64,000 nt of DNA from Rhea pennata (lineage: Eukaryota > Chordata > Aves > Rheiformes > Rheidae), in the NCBI RefSeq assembly GCF_028389875.1, contig NC_084670.1:37129333-37193332 (forward strand), in the 5' to 3' direction. The notes beneath the pieces were generated by a model, which worked only from the letters and a program-made list of their open reading frames with translations, was not told the origin of the DNA and searched no databases. A program made the translations under genes and the position numbers. Below are positions 41,310-54,500 of this stretch, piece by piece; positions within the stretch are counted from its first letter, which is position 1; each line of letters begins with the position of its first letter.

Positions 41310-42600
41310 AGAGCAAAGGTTGACTCGAGCCTGTTGGGTACATGGGACAGCAGCTCTGCCCTGTGTGCTGCCTGCAGAACCAGCTCCAGATTCAGCAAAG
41401 TGCTGCCAGGGGGTGCTTTCCACAGCAGTGCAAAGTCACGGCTTGCATGTCCCTGTGTGAATAGGCATGTGTACGTGGTGGTATGAGCACAGGTGTGAAC
41501 CTGTGTGCACTGTCCCAGTGTGTGTGTGTGTGTGCCCTCTGTGTGCGTGCATGTGCAAATGCATGTATGCACAGCTGCACGTGACTCTACATGAGAATGC
41601 ATGTGGTCTCATCTCCATGTGCGTACGCTTGCGTGTCCCTGCGTCAAAGCATAGCTCTGCCTTCCTACAAATAGCATCATCTCTGCTGGTTGCTTCCTAG
41701 GGCGGGAGCACCTTCCGCATCCTTGCGTGGGTGGAGGTCAGCCCTGCCCAGACGATAGAGACCTGCCCTGAGGTGAGGTGGGCCTGGGAAGAGGAATGGA
41801 GAGGATGGTGGGTTACAGAGATGTGTGGAGCTGCCAGCAGAGACCCCAGGACAGTCAGTGCGGAGCTGCACGTGGACGTGATGTTGGTGCCTGTCGCTCT
41901 CCTCTGCTGCTACCATTTTCTGGCAGGGATCCCCCTGCCTGCCTTGGCTTGGGCACTGTTTGGGGGCTGCTTAGTGAGGGATCACGGGAGGGGAGATGTG
42001 TGGAGACTGAGCGGAGCTTGCTGGCGGATGCAGAGACCTGGGGAATCCTAGTGAGCACAGCTGCCCCTGGCTCAGTTCCCATGCAAGGAAATGGAGAAGA
42101 GGGTTGACTGTCTACTCCGGAGGACACACCAAGGAAAGCCATGCTAGAGTAGGGCCACCGCAGGCACGCTTAACAGCGGCTTACCCCAGGCAGCTTGCAA
42201 GGGCTGGCACCTATGCAGAGATGGGGAAGCACATGGGGTGCCCCGTCCCCTCTGCAGCCACAGCGTAGGTCTAGCAGGTGCATGTCCTGTTCTCATCATG
42301 TCCCCCATGACCCTGCAGGGGCTAACAGTTTGCAGTGCTGTATGCAACTGCGACCATGACTGTACCCCTGGGGACATGGACATGTTGGGCCACAGAGAGC
42401 TGGGCATGTGCAGGGACAAGTGATCTGTGCAGCACTGCACACTGGGCAGGATCCCATTTGCCAGGAAGTTCAGCGTTGTGTGTTCATCCTCACAGGGCAG
42501 AAGACAGGGGGCTGCATGCCTAGTGCTGGCGGCACCGAGAAGAGCTCTGAAATGCTGGCTTGGTGTCCAGCAGAGGAAGTGAGTGTCAGGTATGGGCACC
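41310..42600. repeat. Inverted duplicated block B, right copy
   Basis: Reverse complement of 6880-8175 (sum 49484). It includes P2RX2 exons 3-5 with short introns and a TG-rich tract at about 41460-41640. Confidence 0.88.
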
Positions 42601-42824
42601 AAAGATGGGTCAGATGCCTTCCTGAAAGTGCAATGGTGGATAGCACAGCCATTTCCCGTAACAATTAGGTACCAGAGGAATGAGTGTTCACTGACAGCAG
42701 GAAGATGTGGTTGAAATACATGGACAAGCCTGAAGGATGGAGAGGCAGGAGTGGAGCAGTGCCATTTGGCAGCTGGAGGAGATGCTGGCTTTTCACAGGG
42801 GATCCCTGTTCCTAGGTTGCTCCC

Positions 42825-43392
42825 AGAATGACGGAGTTGGAAGCACCTCTGGAGATTGCCTAGTTCAACAGCTGCTTAAAGCGGGGTCTCCTAGAACAGG
42901 TTGCTCAAGGCCAAGCCAACTCGGGTTTTTGGTATCTCCAAGGATAGAGACTCTCTAATCTCTCTGGGCAACCTGGTGCAGTGTTTGATCACCCTCACTG
43001 TAAAAAAATGTTTGTTCTTAAGTTCAGACACAATTACTGTATTTCAGTTTATGCCCATTGCCTCTCATATGATCACAGGGCACCACTGAGAAGAGCCTGG
43101 CTTCATCTTCTTTACTCTTACCCATCAGGTATTTGTACACATTGATAAGATGCCCCTGAGCCTTCTCTTCTCCAGACTTAACAGTCCCATTTCTCTCAGC
43201 CTCCCCTTAGATGAGAGATGCTTCTAGTCCCTTCATCATCATTGCTGGACTTGCTCCAGTAAGTGCATGTCTTTCTTGTACTGGTGATACCACACCCACA
43301 CACAGCACTCCAGCTGTGGCCTCACCAGTGCTGAGGAGAGGGCAGTAATCACCTCCCTCAACCTGCTGGGACAGGACGTTTTTTGGTGCTCA
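42825..43392 (-). mobile_element. CR1 LINE fragment, antisense
   Basis: The plus strand shows antisense CR1 landmarks: TTGGAAGCACCTCTGGAGAT, GGTCTCCTAGAACAGGTTGC, CTCTGGGCAACCTGGT.CAGTG and ACTCCAGCTGTGGCCTCACC. The CR1 therefore lies on the minus strand, in the interval where P2RX2 exon 6 should be. Confidence 0.8.
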
Positions 43393-46017
43393 GCTGCTGT
43401 CTCTGTAATACTGAGTTCTCAACCTTTACTCCATCCACCTATCCTTCACTCTTGCTTGCCCCTGCCTCCACTGAGAAAGGTGGTGATGATGAGGATGGTA
43501 ATTATTGAGCAAGAAGGAGCAGGAATGCTCACACTGGTGGGTAGATATGGGGCATGTGGCCTTGCAAAGGGAGCGGTTAAAGTCTTTGGGAACAAGAATC
43601 CCTTTGAAAATGCCAGCATCTCGCCAGGTAACTACCCCAGAGTTCCTCCTGTTCCTGCTCTCCACCCTCCTGCTGTGCAGGCCATCCCTTAGTCAGTCAT
43701 GTGCATTTCTGAGTGCCTGCATACATCCACATCTGGTATGTAGTTCTCCTAGGAAATCCCTTCACCGTTCATCAGCTGGGACCATCAGTGATGGCATGGA
43801 TACCAATGAGCAGAGCTGGGGTTTAATGTTTTGTTTGGGTGCTTCAATATATTAGGAAGAAAATTGAGGAGTATTGGTGTGCTGCTCTATGCCATGGCTC
43901 TGGGTTAGTCTCCCCAGGGGCAACATTCAAGCAGCTGAGAACAGTTACTTGAAAAGCTGCACCTTCAACACCACCTCTGCCCTTTACTGCCCCATCTTCA
44001 AGCGGAGCTTCATCGTGGAGCAGGCAGAAGAGAACTTAAGGGAGCTGGTAGAGAAGGTGTCATGTCCTGGGAGGATGGTTCTCCCAGAGGGCCCAAGGTC
44101 TTGCTGGCTGGGCACAGGGCGTTCCCTCAGCACCTGCTCTAGTGCTTGGCTCCATGGGATCATCACTCACACAATGGCACTGTTGAGACTCAGAGGCAGC
44201 TGGAGGCAGGTCCCTGGCCCTGCTGCCCTGCCAGTATGCTGCAGGGGCTACCTGGGATGGGCTGAGGGCAGTGGCAGCTTAGCCAGCCTCAACAGCTCGG
44301 AGCACAGCACATTCACTGCAGCCCCTGAGCAGTCCTTTCTGCCCACCTTGCACATGCAGAGGCCTGCAAGGCTCCCAGGCCCAGGGTCTCTCTTACGAGG
44401 CCCCTGTGCAGAGGCTGGAGAGCAGGAGGCCAGCTGGCAGCAAAGCATAGACTGCAGGTGTGCCTGTATCACTGCCAGGACTGGCAGGTTTGCTCGCCCA
44501 GTGGTAGGGACTCATTCACACACTTTGGGAAATACCATGACATTGCCAGGGGAGGGCAGTGCACCCAGCATTTGGTCTCCAGCCCCATCCAGCCCTGCTG
44601 CCTCTGCTGCCCTCTTGGGAGTAAATAATTCCCATCCAGGGAAGGAACTCAGTACTGTTCCATCCTCCCTCCAGGTTCTGCATCCCTTGCTCAGCCCCAG
44701 CACCCTCCACACCCTACAGTCCCCCCACTCTGCATCTTGGAATGCTCCTTGATGCCTAGCCATGCTCCCAACTCAGCTGGAAAGCCCACTGCTGGGGCAG
44801 AGCTCCCCTGGGTAAGCAGCCTTGCAAGCAGTGCTGCTGGCTTCCCTGGCAGGGCCGTGTGCCCCAGTATGGTGGCATTCCTGGCCTTTCCCAGCTGGTG
44901 ATGAGGATGACAGCTGTGCTAACACCTGAGGGGGGGGAAATGCCATGCCATGCTTGCTGGGTTATCATGCCCATGGCCAAGCTGTGTGCACAGTAGTGCT
45001 GTGCCCTGGGCTCACTGTGTCCATGGTGTGCTGGTGCTGTGCTAGGCCTGCCGGTTTCTGCTGCAGGGTGGGGTGATCACCAACTGGAATTGTAACCTGG
45101 GCCTGCCTGAAACCGACTGCAATCCCCACTACTCCTTCCACCGCCTCAACCCCAAGACCACTTCAGCTTCCCCTGGCTACAGCTGCAGGTGATGGCTCTG
45201 TCCCAGGCAGTGGCACTTGCAGTCCTGCATCCTACTCCTGCCCTCCCTGGTCCTGCTGTGGCTGGTCCCCACCACTGTGCCCTTCTACCTGTCTCCCCAG
45301 TAGGTCTGCGAAGTATTACAAATGGAACAGGACCCACACACGAGTGTTGATCAAGGCCTGTGGGATCCATATTGATGTCATCGTGCAGGGCCAGGTAGGA
45401 TTTTGCATGGTCCATGTGCTACTGGGGTGCATACGTGCATAATATGCTGCCGTGGTGCTAGGACCGTCCTGGAAAAGCAGCTCTTCTCCACTGCTGCCTC
45501 AGAGCTGGGATGAACACAGCCAGGCCTCTTCCGCTCAGGCTTGCAGAGGAATGGGGGAATCCCAGGTGCCTCAAATTAGAACCTTTGGCAAAGTGTGCAA
45601 AGTGTGCTGGAAAGAAATGCAAGACCTCATAGTGTGTGCTGCTGCTTGGGCAGGTTGTCCACACTGTGGCTTGGGCAGAGGGAGGTCTCTGCTCAGCCTC
45701 ATTCCTTGTGCCCAGCCCAGAGTGAATGCAGGCCCAGGCAGGAGGCAACCTGGGCTGGGCAGCAATTGCTGATCCTGTCCTTTCTGCCAGGCGGGGAAGT
45801 TTAGCCTGATCCCCACTGTCATCAACCTGGCCATGGCTCTGAGCTTGCTGGGAATGGTGAGTATTGGTGCCGGGGGCTCGGCCCAGCTGCGCACTCCCAG
45901 CACTGACCTCCCTCTCTCTCCTTCCAGGGCTCCTTCCTCTGGGACTGGATCCTGCCGAGCTGCATGAACAAGGACCAGGTGTACAGCAGCAGGAAATTTG
46001 AGCATGTACCACCCTGA

Positions 46018-46915
46018 TCCTGGCCCTGGAGGCTTGGTCCTCTGGGATGGAGCAGTGGCCACGCTGCCAGCAAGGCAGGGCAGGGTGTCTGGGCACGTCC
46101 GCAGGGTGGGCAGCAGCATGTGGCTGGGGCTGCCAGGGCATCTGGCCCCTCCAGCCATCTCTCACCCCCGCGGCAGGCTGAAGGTGCCTCAGAGGCTGCT
46201 CCACGACATACAGCACCTCAGGGCTCTCCAGCCTCCAGAGAGCCTGTCCTGCAGGGACCGACCGCTTGTCCCTCCCCCACTATGTACAACCACAGCTGGA
46301 AGGAGCCACTGTGCCAGGCAGCAATAACACTTCCTCCGTCTGGGCCCTGCTCGACTCTGAGCTACCTGCTTTTCCCACGCAATGCTCCCTGTGCCTGGCC
46401 AGGATGCACCGGGCACCTTGCCGGCTGCTGCTGCTGGCCACCAAGAGCCACGGCCCCCTCCCTTCCCTCATCCATGCTTCAAGCAGCTCCTGCCCCATGG
46501 CTGCCAGCTGCTGTGAGAGGCTGGGGGTCAGAAAAAGCCCCAGTGGCAGGGCAGACCCGTGGTGCCCTGGCTGGCTCCTGTGGGGGCTTTCAGGAGCTTT
46601 TGCTCTGGAGCAGAAGGCAGTGCCTGACTACTGACTCTGCTTCAGCACACCGGGAATGGGCATTACCATTTTCTGGCTGGCTTGGAGCACTGGCAGCCCC
46701 ATCCTGGAGCAGCTCCTGGCTGCAGGCACCCAGGGTCCTGGGGGCAGGGGTGGGGACATCTCGAGTAGGCCTGCCCTGCTCATCCCCTGTGCCCCTGCAA
46801 AGCTGCCACAGCTGGAGCTGCAGCAGTGGTGGTGGCCCTGGAGCCGTACTGAGGACTAGAGCAAGTCCTGCACTAGCCAAGCAGCCAGTACCCAATAAAC
46901 TGCAACCACTCAGCC
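46018..46915 (+). other. P2RX2 3' untranslated region with poly(A) signal
   Basis: G/C-rich sequence after the P2RX2 stop, ending at AATAAA (46894-46899). The distance and orientation fit a P2RX2 transcript end. Confidence 0.6.
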
Positions 46916-48118
46916 TTGCTGCCTGGGGCCTGATTGCTGCAGCATGTGCTGGGGGGGGGCGGTGACAGTGCAGCGTCATGGCTAGCGGGGTGAGAGATGG
47001 ACATGCGCATCACTCCACCCCAAAAGCTGCACCCTGCTGCAGTGCCAGGGCACGGATGCTCTTGCCCCGGAGCCCGGGTGGTAGGGAACATGAGTACAAG
47101 CACCTGCTTGCCCTGCACTGCAGCAGCAGGGGAGGAGGAGAAGTCCCCCCCCAACCCCTGCCAGCGTGGTGCATGGACCTCTGCCAACACCAACCCTGCC
47201 CTGAGGCTGCAGCTCTCTGAGCCTATGCCCAAAAGCAATTCACAGCAGGTACCTGGCAGTAACTCACCCAGGCATAATCTGACTGTTTTCTGGCTCTCAG
47301 GTTACAGCAGCTCAGCTCAGCACATCCTCGTCCAGCATAGCTCAGCCCAGGCAGAAGTTTGGGGGAAAGGGGTCTTGTCACACCGGGCAAGGGAAGACCC
47401 CAAGCCATGTCTTGAAGACTCTCCCACAGGCTGGAGGGTGGGGATGCAGATGGAGGACATGCCAGGGGGACAGGCAGGGGACTTCTGGTGCACCAAAACC
47501 TCCTCTTGCTCCCCTTGCTGGGCTGGGGAGCATCTTCCCCCTTTGACTTGGGGTGCAATTGCTCACGGGAACAAGGTAGCACCATTGCAAGAGGAGTCTA
47601 CCTTGTCCTCATTCCAAGGAGAGGACCTGGCTTCTCCATGACCAAAGAGCAACTCTGAGCAGGCAAACTTATGGGAAGGGCTTGGGGGACGGAGCCAGCC
47701 TCTCACTGCAGAGCAGCAGGATGAAGGCAAGTGACTGCCCCCACCTCCTGCAGCTCATTGCCCTGAGGAGAGCAGGAGCAATGATGCAGGGCTGAGAGGA
47801 GCTGCCCGGCGCAGGTTGAAGCCACTGGAGGCTCCGTTGGACCAAACGTTAACTCAATTGCACAACGCAGTGATTGCATTAGGGCCAGGTTTCTCTGCCC
47901 CTCCAGGCCAGCTCATTTCCTCCAGCTCTAATATCAAGAAAACAAACAGACAGGTACAGCCCCCTCAACCCCCCTTTCAGCAGTACTAGATGTAGGAAGA
48001 GCATAGTGAAGGACAGGACCACTTGCCCCATAACCCAATGCTAATAGAAACAGGTATACTACAGAAGTGAAAAACAAAGCTCAGAAAAATATTTTCAATA
48101 AAAGTATGTGTGGAGGGC

Positions 48119-48158
<40 letters not shown>

Positions 48159-48590
48159 TATAAAAGGAAGTGTCAGAAGTAGCTGAATACACAGTGTTCC
48201 AAAACGCCCAGAAAATTAACTGGAATCTAGTAATCTTGGCTCCCCTCATGCTTTTTCAGGCTTCTGCAAGCAGGAGTAGATGGAAAGGACCAGGAGGCCA
48301 GGCTTCAGCTAAGCACTGGCCTCCTGGGTTTCATCACACCTGTGCTGGGATTTCAGTGAGCAGCCCCCCCACCCTATGACTCACTGCAGTCAACCTGAAG
48401 CTTTAGCACCCAAGGGGGACAGCTCCCTTGCTCCCCTTCCAGCCCAACAAGAAGAATCTGGCTTTCTCCTCCCTCTAGGAATCCTGCCCCATGCCTCAGA
48501 GAATGCTCATTTCCAGGCTGCCTACAGCTCCCTGCTGTGGGCCATAGCACATGCTCCTCCACCCAAAGAACCAGATGCATTGTCTGTGAC
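46916..48590. other. Intergenic region between P2RX2 and POLE copy 2 ends
   Basis: A 1.7-kb tail-to-tail spacer with a (TA)n microsatellite at 48124-48162. No exon or repeat family was recognised. Confidence 0.65.
48124..48162. repeat. (TA)n microsatellite
   Basis: Nearly uninterrupted TA units with one TACATA interruption. Confidence 0.95.
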
Positions 48591-48945
48591 ACATTTAATT
48601 GTATAAAACTGCACATTAAAACCACAGAGATTCATGCACACAGGATGCTGCCTACAGCACAAACTCCCATCCCAAACTGGGCTTCTGCAGGGCTCTGGCA
48701 AATGTAGTCCCCCCTCCCCCATAGAGAGCAGTTCCAGCCCTAGGCACCTTCTTAATTCCCCCAGCACAGCACCAGGCTGTGACCAGGACTGCCCCAACAC
48801 TGCTTAGCGCCCCCACACAGTGCGAGATGGATATGCGGCTTCTCCGAGATCTGTCACAGAGCACAAATGCTCTTCAGCAGAGGTGAGAGCAAGTATCCAG
48901 AGCTGACACAGCAACAAAAAAAGACAGGAGGACAAGTTCATCACA

Positions 48946-49059
48946 TCACTGCTGGAGCTGGTGGTTTGTACAGAGCAGCCACTCAATAGTTTCCAGCAGA
49001 TAGGCCACACTGTAGTGCCAAGCAATGCTCTGGAAGATGTTGATGTGCTCCATGAAGAT
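48946..49059 (-). pseudogene. POLE: POLE copy 2 last exon
   Basis: After a CCCTCAG acceptor it reads [20 protein letters not shown], then LLETIEWLL and a stop, matching the human C-terminus, which ends in the same helix. No counterpart exists in copy 1. Confidence 0.88.
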
Positions 49060-49346
49060 CTGAGGGGGAAGACACCAGTCAGGGAGGGTTGCCCAGCACA
49101 CCTCATGCACGAGCCAGGGAAGATGGGAGCTGGAGGAGACAGGAGGGAGAGGGCCAGGCCAGGAGAAGTGGTCAGGCAGGACTGGCTGGCTTGAGTACAA
49201 AGCAACGAATAAACAGCCAGAAAGCACAGAGAGATGAACTTGTGCCAGATAGGCCGTTACGCACAAGTTATCACTGGGTTTTTCACTGGGTATTACAGAG
49301 GAGCTGCTGGCAGGAGGCCGGACCTGGTGGCAGGATGCATACATAC

Positions 49347-51123
49347 TGGGGAAGAAATGGCGAGGGCAAAATCTCCAGCACAGCTGCAGTACACAGGCAT
49401 AAGTGTCTCCTTCACACCATGACACTTCTTGCACACCTAGAGGCAAAGGGGTTTTAGCTGGGATAGCAGACAAGGCTGAGCAGCTCGGTTCTTTGACAGG
49501 GCTCTCTGGGGACACACCACTGACACCAGGTCAATGGGTCAAGCCTCAGCCAGCCACAAAAGGCTGCAGCTATGTGCTGAGAAGAAGTGGAGAGCGCTCG
49601 AGCCAAACTCGCCTCATCATATCCCCAACTGCATCACATCAGTCAGAGAGGTAAGGTTGGGCTGCTCTGGTTCCAAGGAGCAGAGAGCAGCTTCAGCCCT
49701 CCTGCTGCAGCCTGCCACATCAAGGGCAGGCTCCCGCAGCACGGCAGCCCAGCACTCATCAAGTCCTGCAGCAGCAAGGCCATCAGCTTCTTCTGCAGCG
49801 CTTCCACCAGTGCCATTTCAATGGAATCCGAGTCATACTGGGCCTGGCAGTTGGAGCATACCCAACTGGGCAGCACTGACCCATCCGAGGGGCAGAGAGA
49901 AGGGAGATGAACACAAGTGTGACTCTTCCCAAGAGAAAGCATGGTGCAGCCTCAGCCCTCGCAGCCTAACAAGAGCATTCTGAGAGCCCCAAGTGCCAGG
50001 AAGCCATAACCAATTTCGGGAGGGGATAAAGCATCAGCCAAAGCACCAGCACATCTCAAACTGTCACAGGCAGCTAGGAAAGGGGATGAACAGAAAATAA
50101 CCCTGAAGGCAGGTTTATCACTGTCATGGAACCTTCAAAGCCAAAGGGTGGAGAGAAAGACGGACAACATGTGCGTTCACGACAGGCCAAGAGCACAACC
50201 ATGCTAGGGCCTCTGGTGTCCCCAAGAGGGACTTCATGCATGCAGCCAGGGCAAAAGAGATTTCCTGGGAAAGGAAGGCTGTATCTGCGAGAGGGCAGGG
50301 TCTTTGCACAGGTCCAAGTCCCTGCAAAAATTGCACTTCCTGCGGATGACTTCAGGGAGCACATAGGAGCGGCAAGGGACCCGAAACTGGGCTTCTTCTG
50401 AGAACTCACCTACCTCAATGAGGCGCAGCAGGTCCCGGCGCAGTTTGTTTACTTGGTTAGTTATTCTGGCATCCAGGGACAACACCTACAGGAGAAAATG
50501 TTAGGTAAGGCCACCAGCAGAGAAGACGGTCCTCATGGGGACTCACTCTGATGCGAGTGCTAGCTGGGCAAAACAAACTGATTGCAGAATTGCAACAGTT
50601 TTTCTTTTTAAAAACGAAAAAAAGAAAAAAAACCACGGCCCATCCCACTAACCCTGCAGACGTATTTGATGAACTCTAGAGCTGGGTTGTTGAGTGGCAA
50701 GTAGGAGCCAGGTAGCACTGGGAACATGTCTGAGGGCTCAGGGGCATTATGGGAACCAGCTATCTTCTTCTGGATCTTCTGAGTGATGGTGAAGAAGCTC
50801 TGCGTGAGCTCGTTGGCCACGTAATCCTGTGAGAAAGTGATCATGCCTGGAGAGGAGGAGCAGAGAGAGCTCTTGAGCCATATGGAAGCATACGGGGACA
50901 GCAAGGAGGGCAGCTCTCTTCCTGCTGCAGGACTGGCCCAGCAGTGCTGCTCACAGCTCTCCCATGCCTAACTGTGGCTAACCGTACTCACCAGGCATGG
51001 CTCACGTCTCTCCCAGTGCCTCCTGGGACACCTGGCTCGTGGCCCTCCTCTTGATGGGAGTGCTCCCAGGGGCATTGCACCGCAGCTCCTCCTTCATGCT
51101 GTGGAACACAGCCACAATGTAGG
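49347..51123 (-). pseudogene. POLE: POLE copy 2 zinc-motif and C-terminal exons
   Basis: Exons: 49347-49436 (Cys[10 protein letters not shown]), 49760-49885 (CSNCQAQYD), 50285-50485 ([10 protein letters not shown]; Lys precedes CNFC here, Asn in copy 1), 50653-50846 ([16 protein letters not shown]) and 50992-51123 ([14 protein letters not shown] with TGA at 51002-51004). The 49760-49885 exon lacks both a proper AG acceptor and a GT donor, exactly as in copy 1. Confidence 0.87.
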
Positions 51124-51523
51124 CTGCAGAGACACACAAGGAAAGCTCCAGATGCAGTCCACGATGAGAGAGTGGCACAAGCACTACTGTGCTTGTCGAC
51201 TCTCCTGGGGGACCAATGACTAATCAGGAACTAGTGACCTTCTTCCCCTCTCTGAGAGAGTTCACACTGGCGCTGAAACCACCCAAACAATGACATTTAC
51301 AGACACGGAGGTGGTCCCTTCTGTACCACATCCAGCACAGTGCAGTCTTTGACTGTAAGGGGTTCTTTGGATCAACATCAGAACCTCCTCAGTAGCACAG
51401 AGAGCTTCAAGAAGCTGTGGGGAATGCTGTGCATATGGCTTGGGCAGCAGCAGGGTGGGGATAGCTCTACTCACCAGAGGTAACATTCAAAGGAGGACCA
51501 GGTGAGCAGCAGACTGCACTCAC

Positions 51524-54500
51524 CAGACACAATCATCAGGAAGCAGTTCTGACAGGAGGCAGCCTGGGGGAGAAACTGCACAATGTTCCAACTATTCTCT
51601 AGCAAGTCCTCCACATTTGCTTCTCCATCCTCCTCCTCTTCTTCCTTGTTCTCCTCTTCTTCCTCACTGTCCTCATCCAATACTTGACTCTTGCTAGTGT
51701 CCTGCTGGAATGGAGCACAAGCCATGCCCAGGCTTTGGGTTGGTGATGTCATAGCAATACCCTATATCCAAACCAATAGCTCCCTGCTCAACTCAACCCA
51801 CAGCACCCCTGTCTCTGCAGGACTGAGCACTTCCCATCTCTTACCTCCCCACAGTGGACGCTAGGACGCACTCTTCCTTTGATACCTTCGTAATTTGCTG
51901 GATCCATGCAGAGCAGGAATCCCCAGCAGTGGCAGAAGGAAATAGGCAGAAAGTGGAAGATCTCCTTTGAGTGGATGCTGGAGGGAAGAGACTGCAGTCA
52001 CACACAGTGTTGGCATCTTCCCTAGCTAATAACCTTCTCCATGGGAGGCAATGAGGAGCAGGGGATGTTTGCAAGAGAGCAGTTCACTTCTCACATCCAA
52101 CCATGCTTCAGCGAATGGACTCAGTACAAAAGGCTGCAGAGCAGTCATTAGCAGAACTAAGGGCTGCAGAGGAATCATACCCAAGCTTCAACTGCCTCTT
52201 GTGTCAAGACGCCTGTCTTAGCAGCCCACACATCATAGCTGGGATGCTGAGAGCTGCCAGAGTATAAGAGACTGGGCAGAGCACAACTGCTCACATTCTC
52301 CTAAAGGTCTCTTTAGATTGAATCATACAGATATTTTTGGAATATTACCCCATGCAGCACAGTTAAGGGACAGATCCCTACTCTGGGCATGATGGCGAGA
52401 GAACCAGGTGACCTTGTCCCCTTTCTTCCAAAGCTAACTTTGCAAGAAATGCAGTGCTGAGGACCAAGAAGAGGCAAGAATCAGCATCCTCCTTCCACAC
52501 CTTGAGCCATGTCTTAGCTCAGCCTCCAGAAGATTTTCTCCAGGCCTGGCTTGCTGAGCGTACCCTTTGGCAGCCAAGTGTGCCCCACCTGTTGATAATG
52601 TACTCCATGTAGCCGATGGCATCCTCAATTCGCCGTTTCTTGGTGCACAAGATGATCTGGTTGAAGTTGGCATAAACCACTGAAGAACCAAGACGCTTGA
52701 ACTCAGCCACTAACAGTCAAGCAGAACACAGGAGCTGGAGGCAGTAGGCTGGAGGAACTGCTGCTATTTAGCTGCCATTAAATAGGGAACAGCAAACCAC
52801 AGCATAACATACAATTCAGGAAGGATGTGCTGCTCCAGCACAGCCAGTAGTCAAATGCCTAGGTCTCGCCATCTAAGGGAGCTCCAACCACAGGATGGCA
52901 GGCACTCCAACAAAAGTTGGACCAACTATGCATCTGCAAGTTACTGGGCCTTTCCAGAGGTTGTGCCACAGGTGCTCAAAAAGACCCAGCTATGGGTGCC
53001 AATAGAGTACCACCCATGGCTATGTCCGTCTGCTCCACGCACAGGGCATGGCAAGCTCCATTTTCACTTACTGTAGGAAAAGCTTCTTCATCATGTTGTG
53101 CAGAGGGCGATGTAAAGCTGGCTTATAAAGCAGTGAGGAGGGAGAGCGGAGCCAGCAGTAAAAGCGAATCACCTGGTTGTCTGCATAGATGTTGGGATAC
53201 TGTGTGATCTCCTTCACCCAGCTCACCATCATGCTCTGTGGCAGGATTCTGAAGAGCAGAGACGAGCATCATACCAGGCACATGAGCCCTTCCTCCTTTC
53301 ACACACTGACATGTTTTCAGATAACGCTAGAGCAAGTGGCAACTCTGCCAAAGCAGAGATGCATTAGCTCTCAGCACATAAGCCACAGGGCAAACATGTG
53401 CCTCTGTGACCTTGTGGAGGTGAAGAGAAGAGAAACAGGAAAGGGCAAACTCTTCAAAAGCATCTCCTCACATATGCTGGCTGAGCCACTAGGTAGAGCT
53501 GATCCTCAAGCCTAAAAGGGAGGATGTCAACAGACAAAGCTGGGCTTCGCCTCCTTCCCTCTGCCAAGCCAGCTGCCTGTTGTGCTTCAAGGCACCCCAC
53601 AAACCACATGCTAGTAAGAATCTGGAGAGGCTAAAGCCAGCCAGTCAGCTGGGAAGGAGGACCCTGCCCTCTCGCAGGTACAGCCTGGGAAGCAGGACCC
53701 TGAGGGCATCAGGCAGGATGAAACAGATGCTCTATCTCATGCTGACCCTTACAGACATACCTGAAGGGGTTGGAGCACAGGGCAGTCTCATCATAGCTGG
53801 CTGGAATGTTGGCACCTTGGTTCCCTGTCACCATGTCTTCTAGAGATGCCTGCTGGATCACATCAAAACTGATCTTCACACAGGAACCTCCTTCCATGTC
53901 ATTGATGTGATGGGACTGTAACACTGTGTTTACAGCCAAGCTCTGAATATCCAGCTCCAGACACACTGTGAACAAACACAACCTGTCAACGGGCAAGCAG
54001 GGCAGAGAACCAGCAAGCACACAATCCCCTCTCCAGGTATGATGAATGCACCCACTTACCAGGACTTTCCACAAGTTGTAAGAGCTCTTTACAGGTCTTG
54101 CTGCATCTACCGAGTGCAACATCAAGATATTCATATCAGGAAATGGTGAAAGCCTGTATGGTACTGCAGCAGCATGGGAAACTGTGCTGCTCTCCAGACT
54201 GCCACGCACCTTGTATTACAGGCCTTAAAGGACACTTTTGGCACATGGCCAGACCTCTCCCCTCTACGGCCGTGATGCTATGTACGGATGGCCCCATTCA
54301 CTGCACAGCTAAACAGCAGAGCACCTTCCAACAAAACTTGGATCTACTTCCCCTCCAGCGGCCACCAGCTTTTTCTGGAAACTGCAGCAGAGGTGCTCAG
54401 AACAACTATCAGTCAGCTTGTTTTGCATCACAGAAAGATTCATCCTAGCGACCACCAGAAGTGATCTTCTGAATGCTGCTATGAGAGGCCACAAACTAGA

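Larger units (their letters stand above)
39416..46017 (+). pseudogene. P2RX2: P2RX2, ATP-gated P2X receptor subunit 2 (incomplete, probably decayed)
   Basis: Exons: 2 at 39416-39518 ([20 protein letters not shown]), 3 at 41701-41772 (WVEVSPAQTIETCPE), 4 at about 42336-42421 (CNCDHDC...MDMLG), 5 at 42496-42578, 7 at 43918-44056 (YLKSCTFNTTSALYCPIFK), 8 at 45067-45188 ([14 protein letters not shown]), 9 at 45304-45394 (AKYYKWNRTHTRVLIKACGI), 10 at 45791-45856 (AGKFSLIPTVINLAMA, second membrane helix) and 11 from 45928 to the TGA at 46015-46017. P2X subunits form trimeric cation channels opened by extracellular ATP. Exon 1 (first membrane helix) and exon 6 were not found, exon 2 has no clear donor, exon 5 has lost conserved cysteines, and the cytoplasmic tail is only a few residues after the YxxxK motif. 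I therefore call it a likely pseudogene, although a distant exon 1 or a divergent exon 6 may have been missed. Confidence 0.78.

Noticed and set aside
43565-43630. Candidate P2RX2 exon 6 (NKNPF segment before CAG|GTAACT)
   Set aside because: Only weak resemblance to the family segment and no acceptor in the right phase; kept out of the exon list.
46120-46965. 281-codon frame after the P2RX2 stop
   Set aside because: Lies in the 3' UTR in a GC-rich stretch and runs through the poly(A) signal; no similarity to the P2RX2 cytoplasmic tail.
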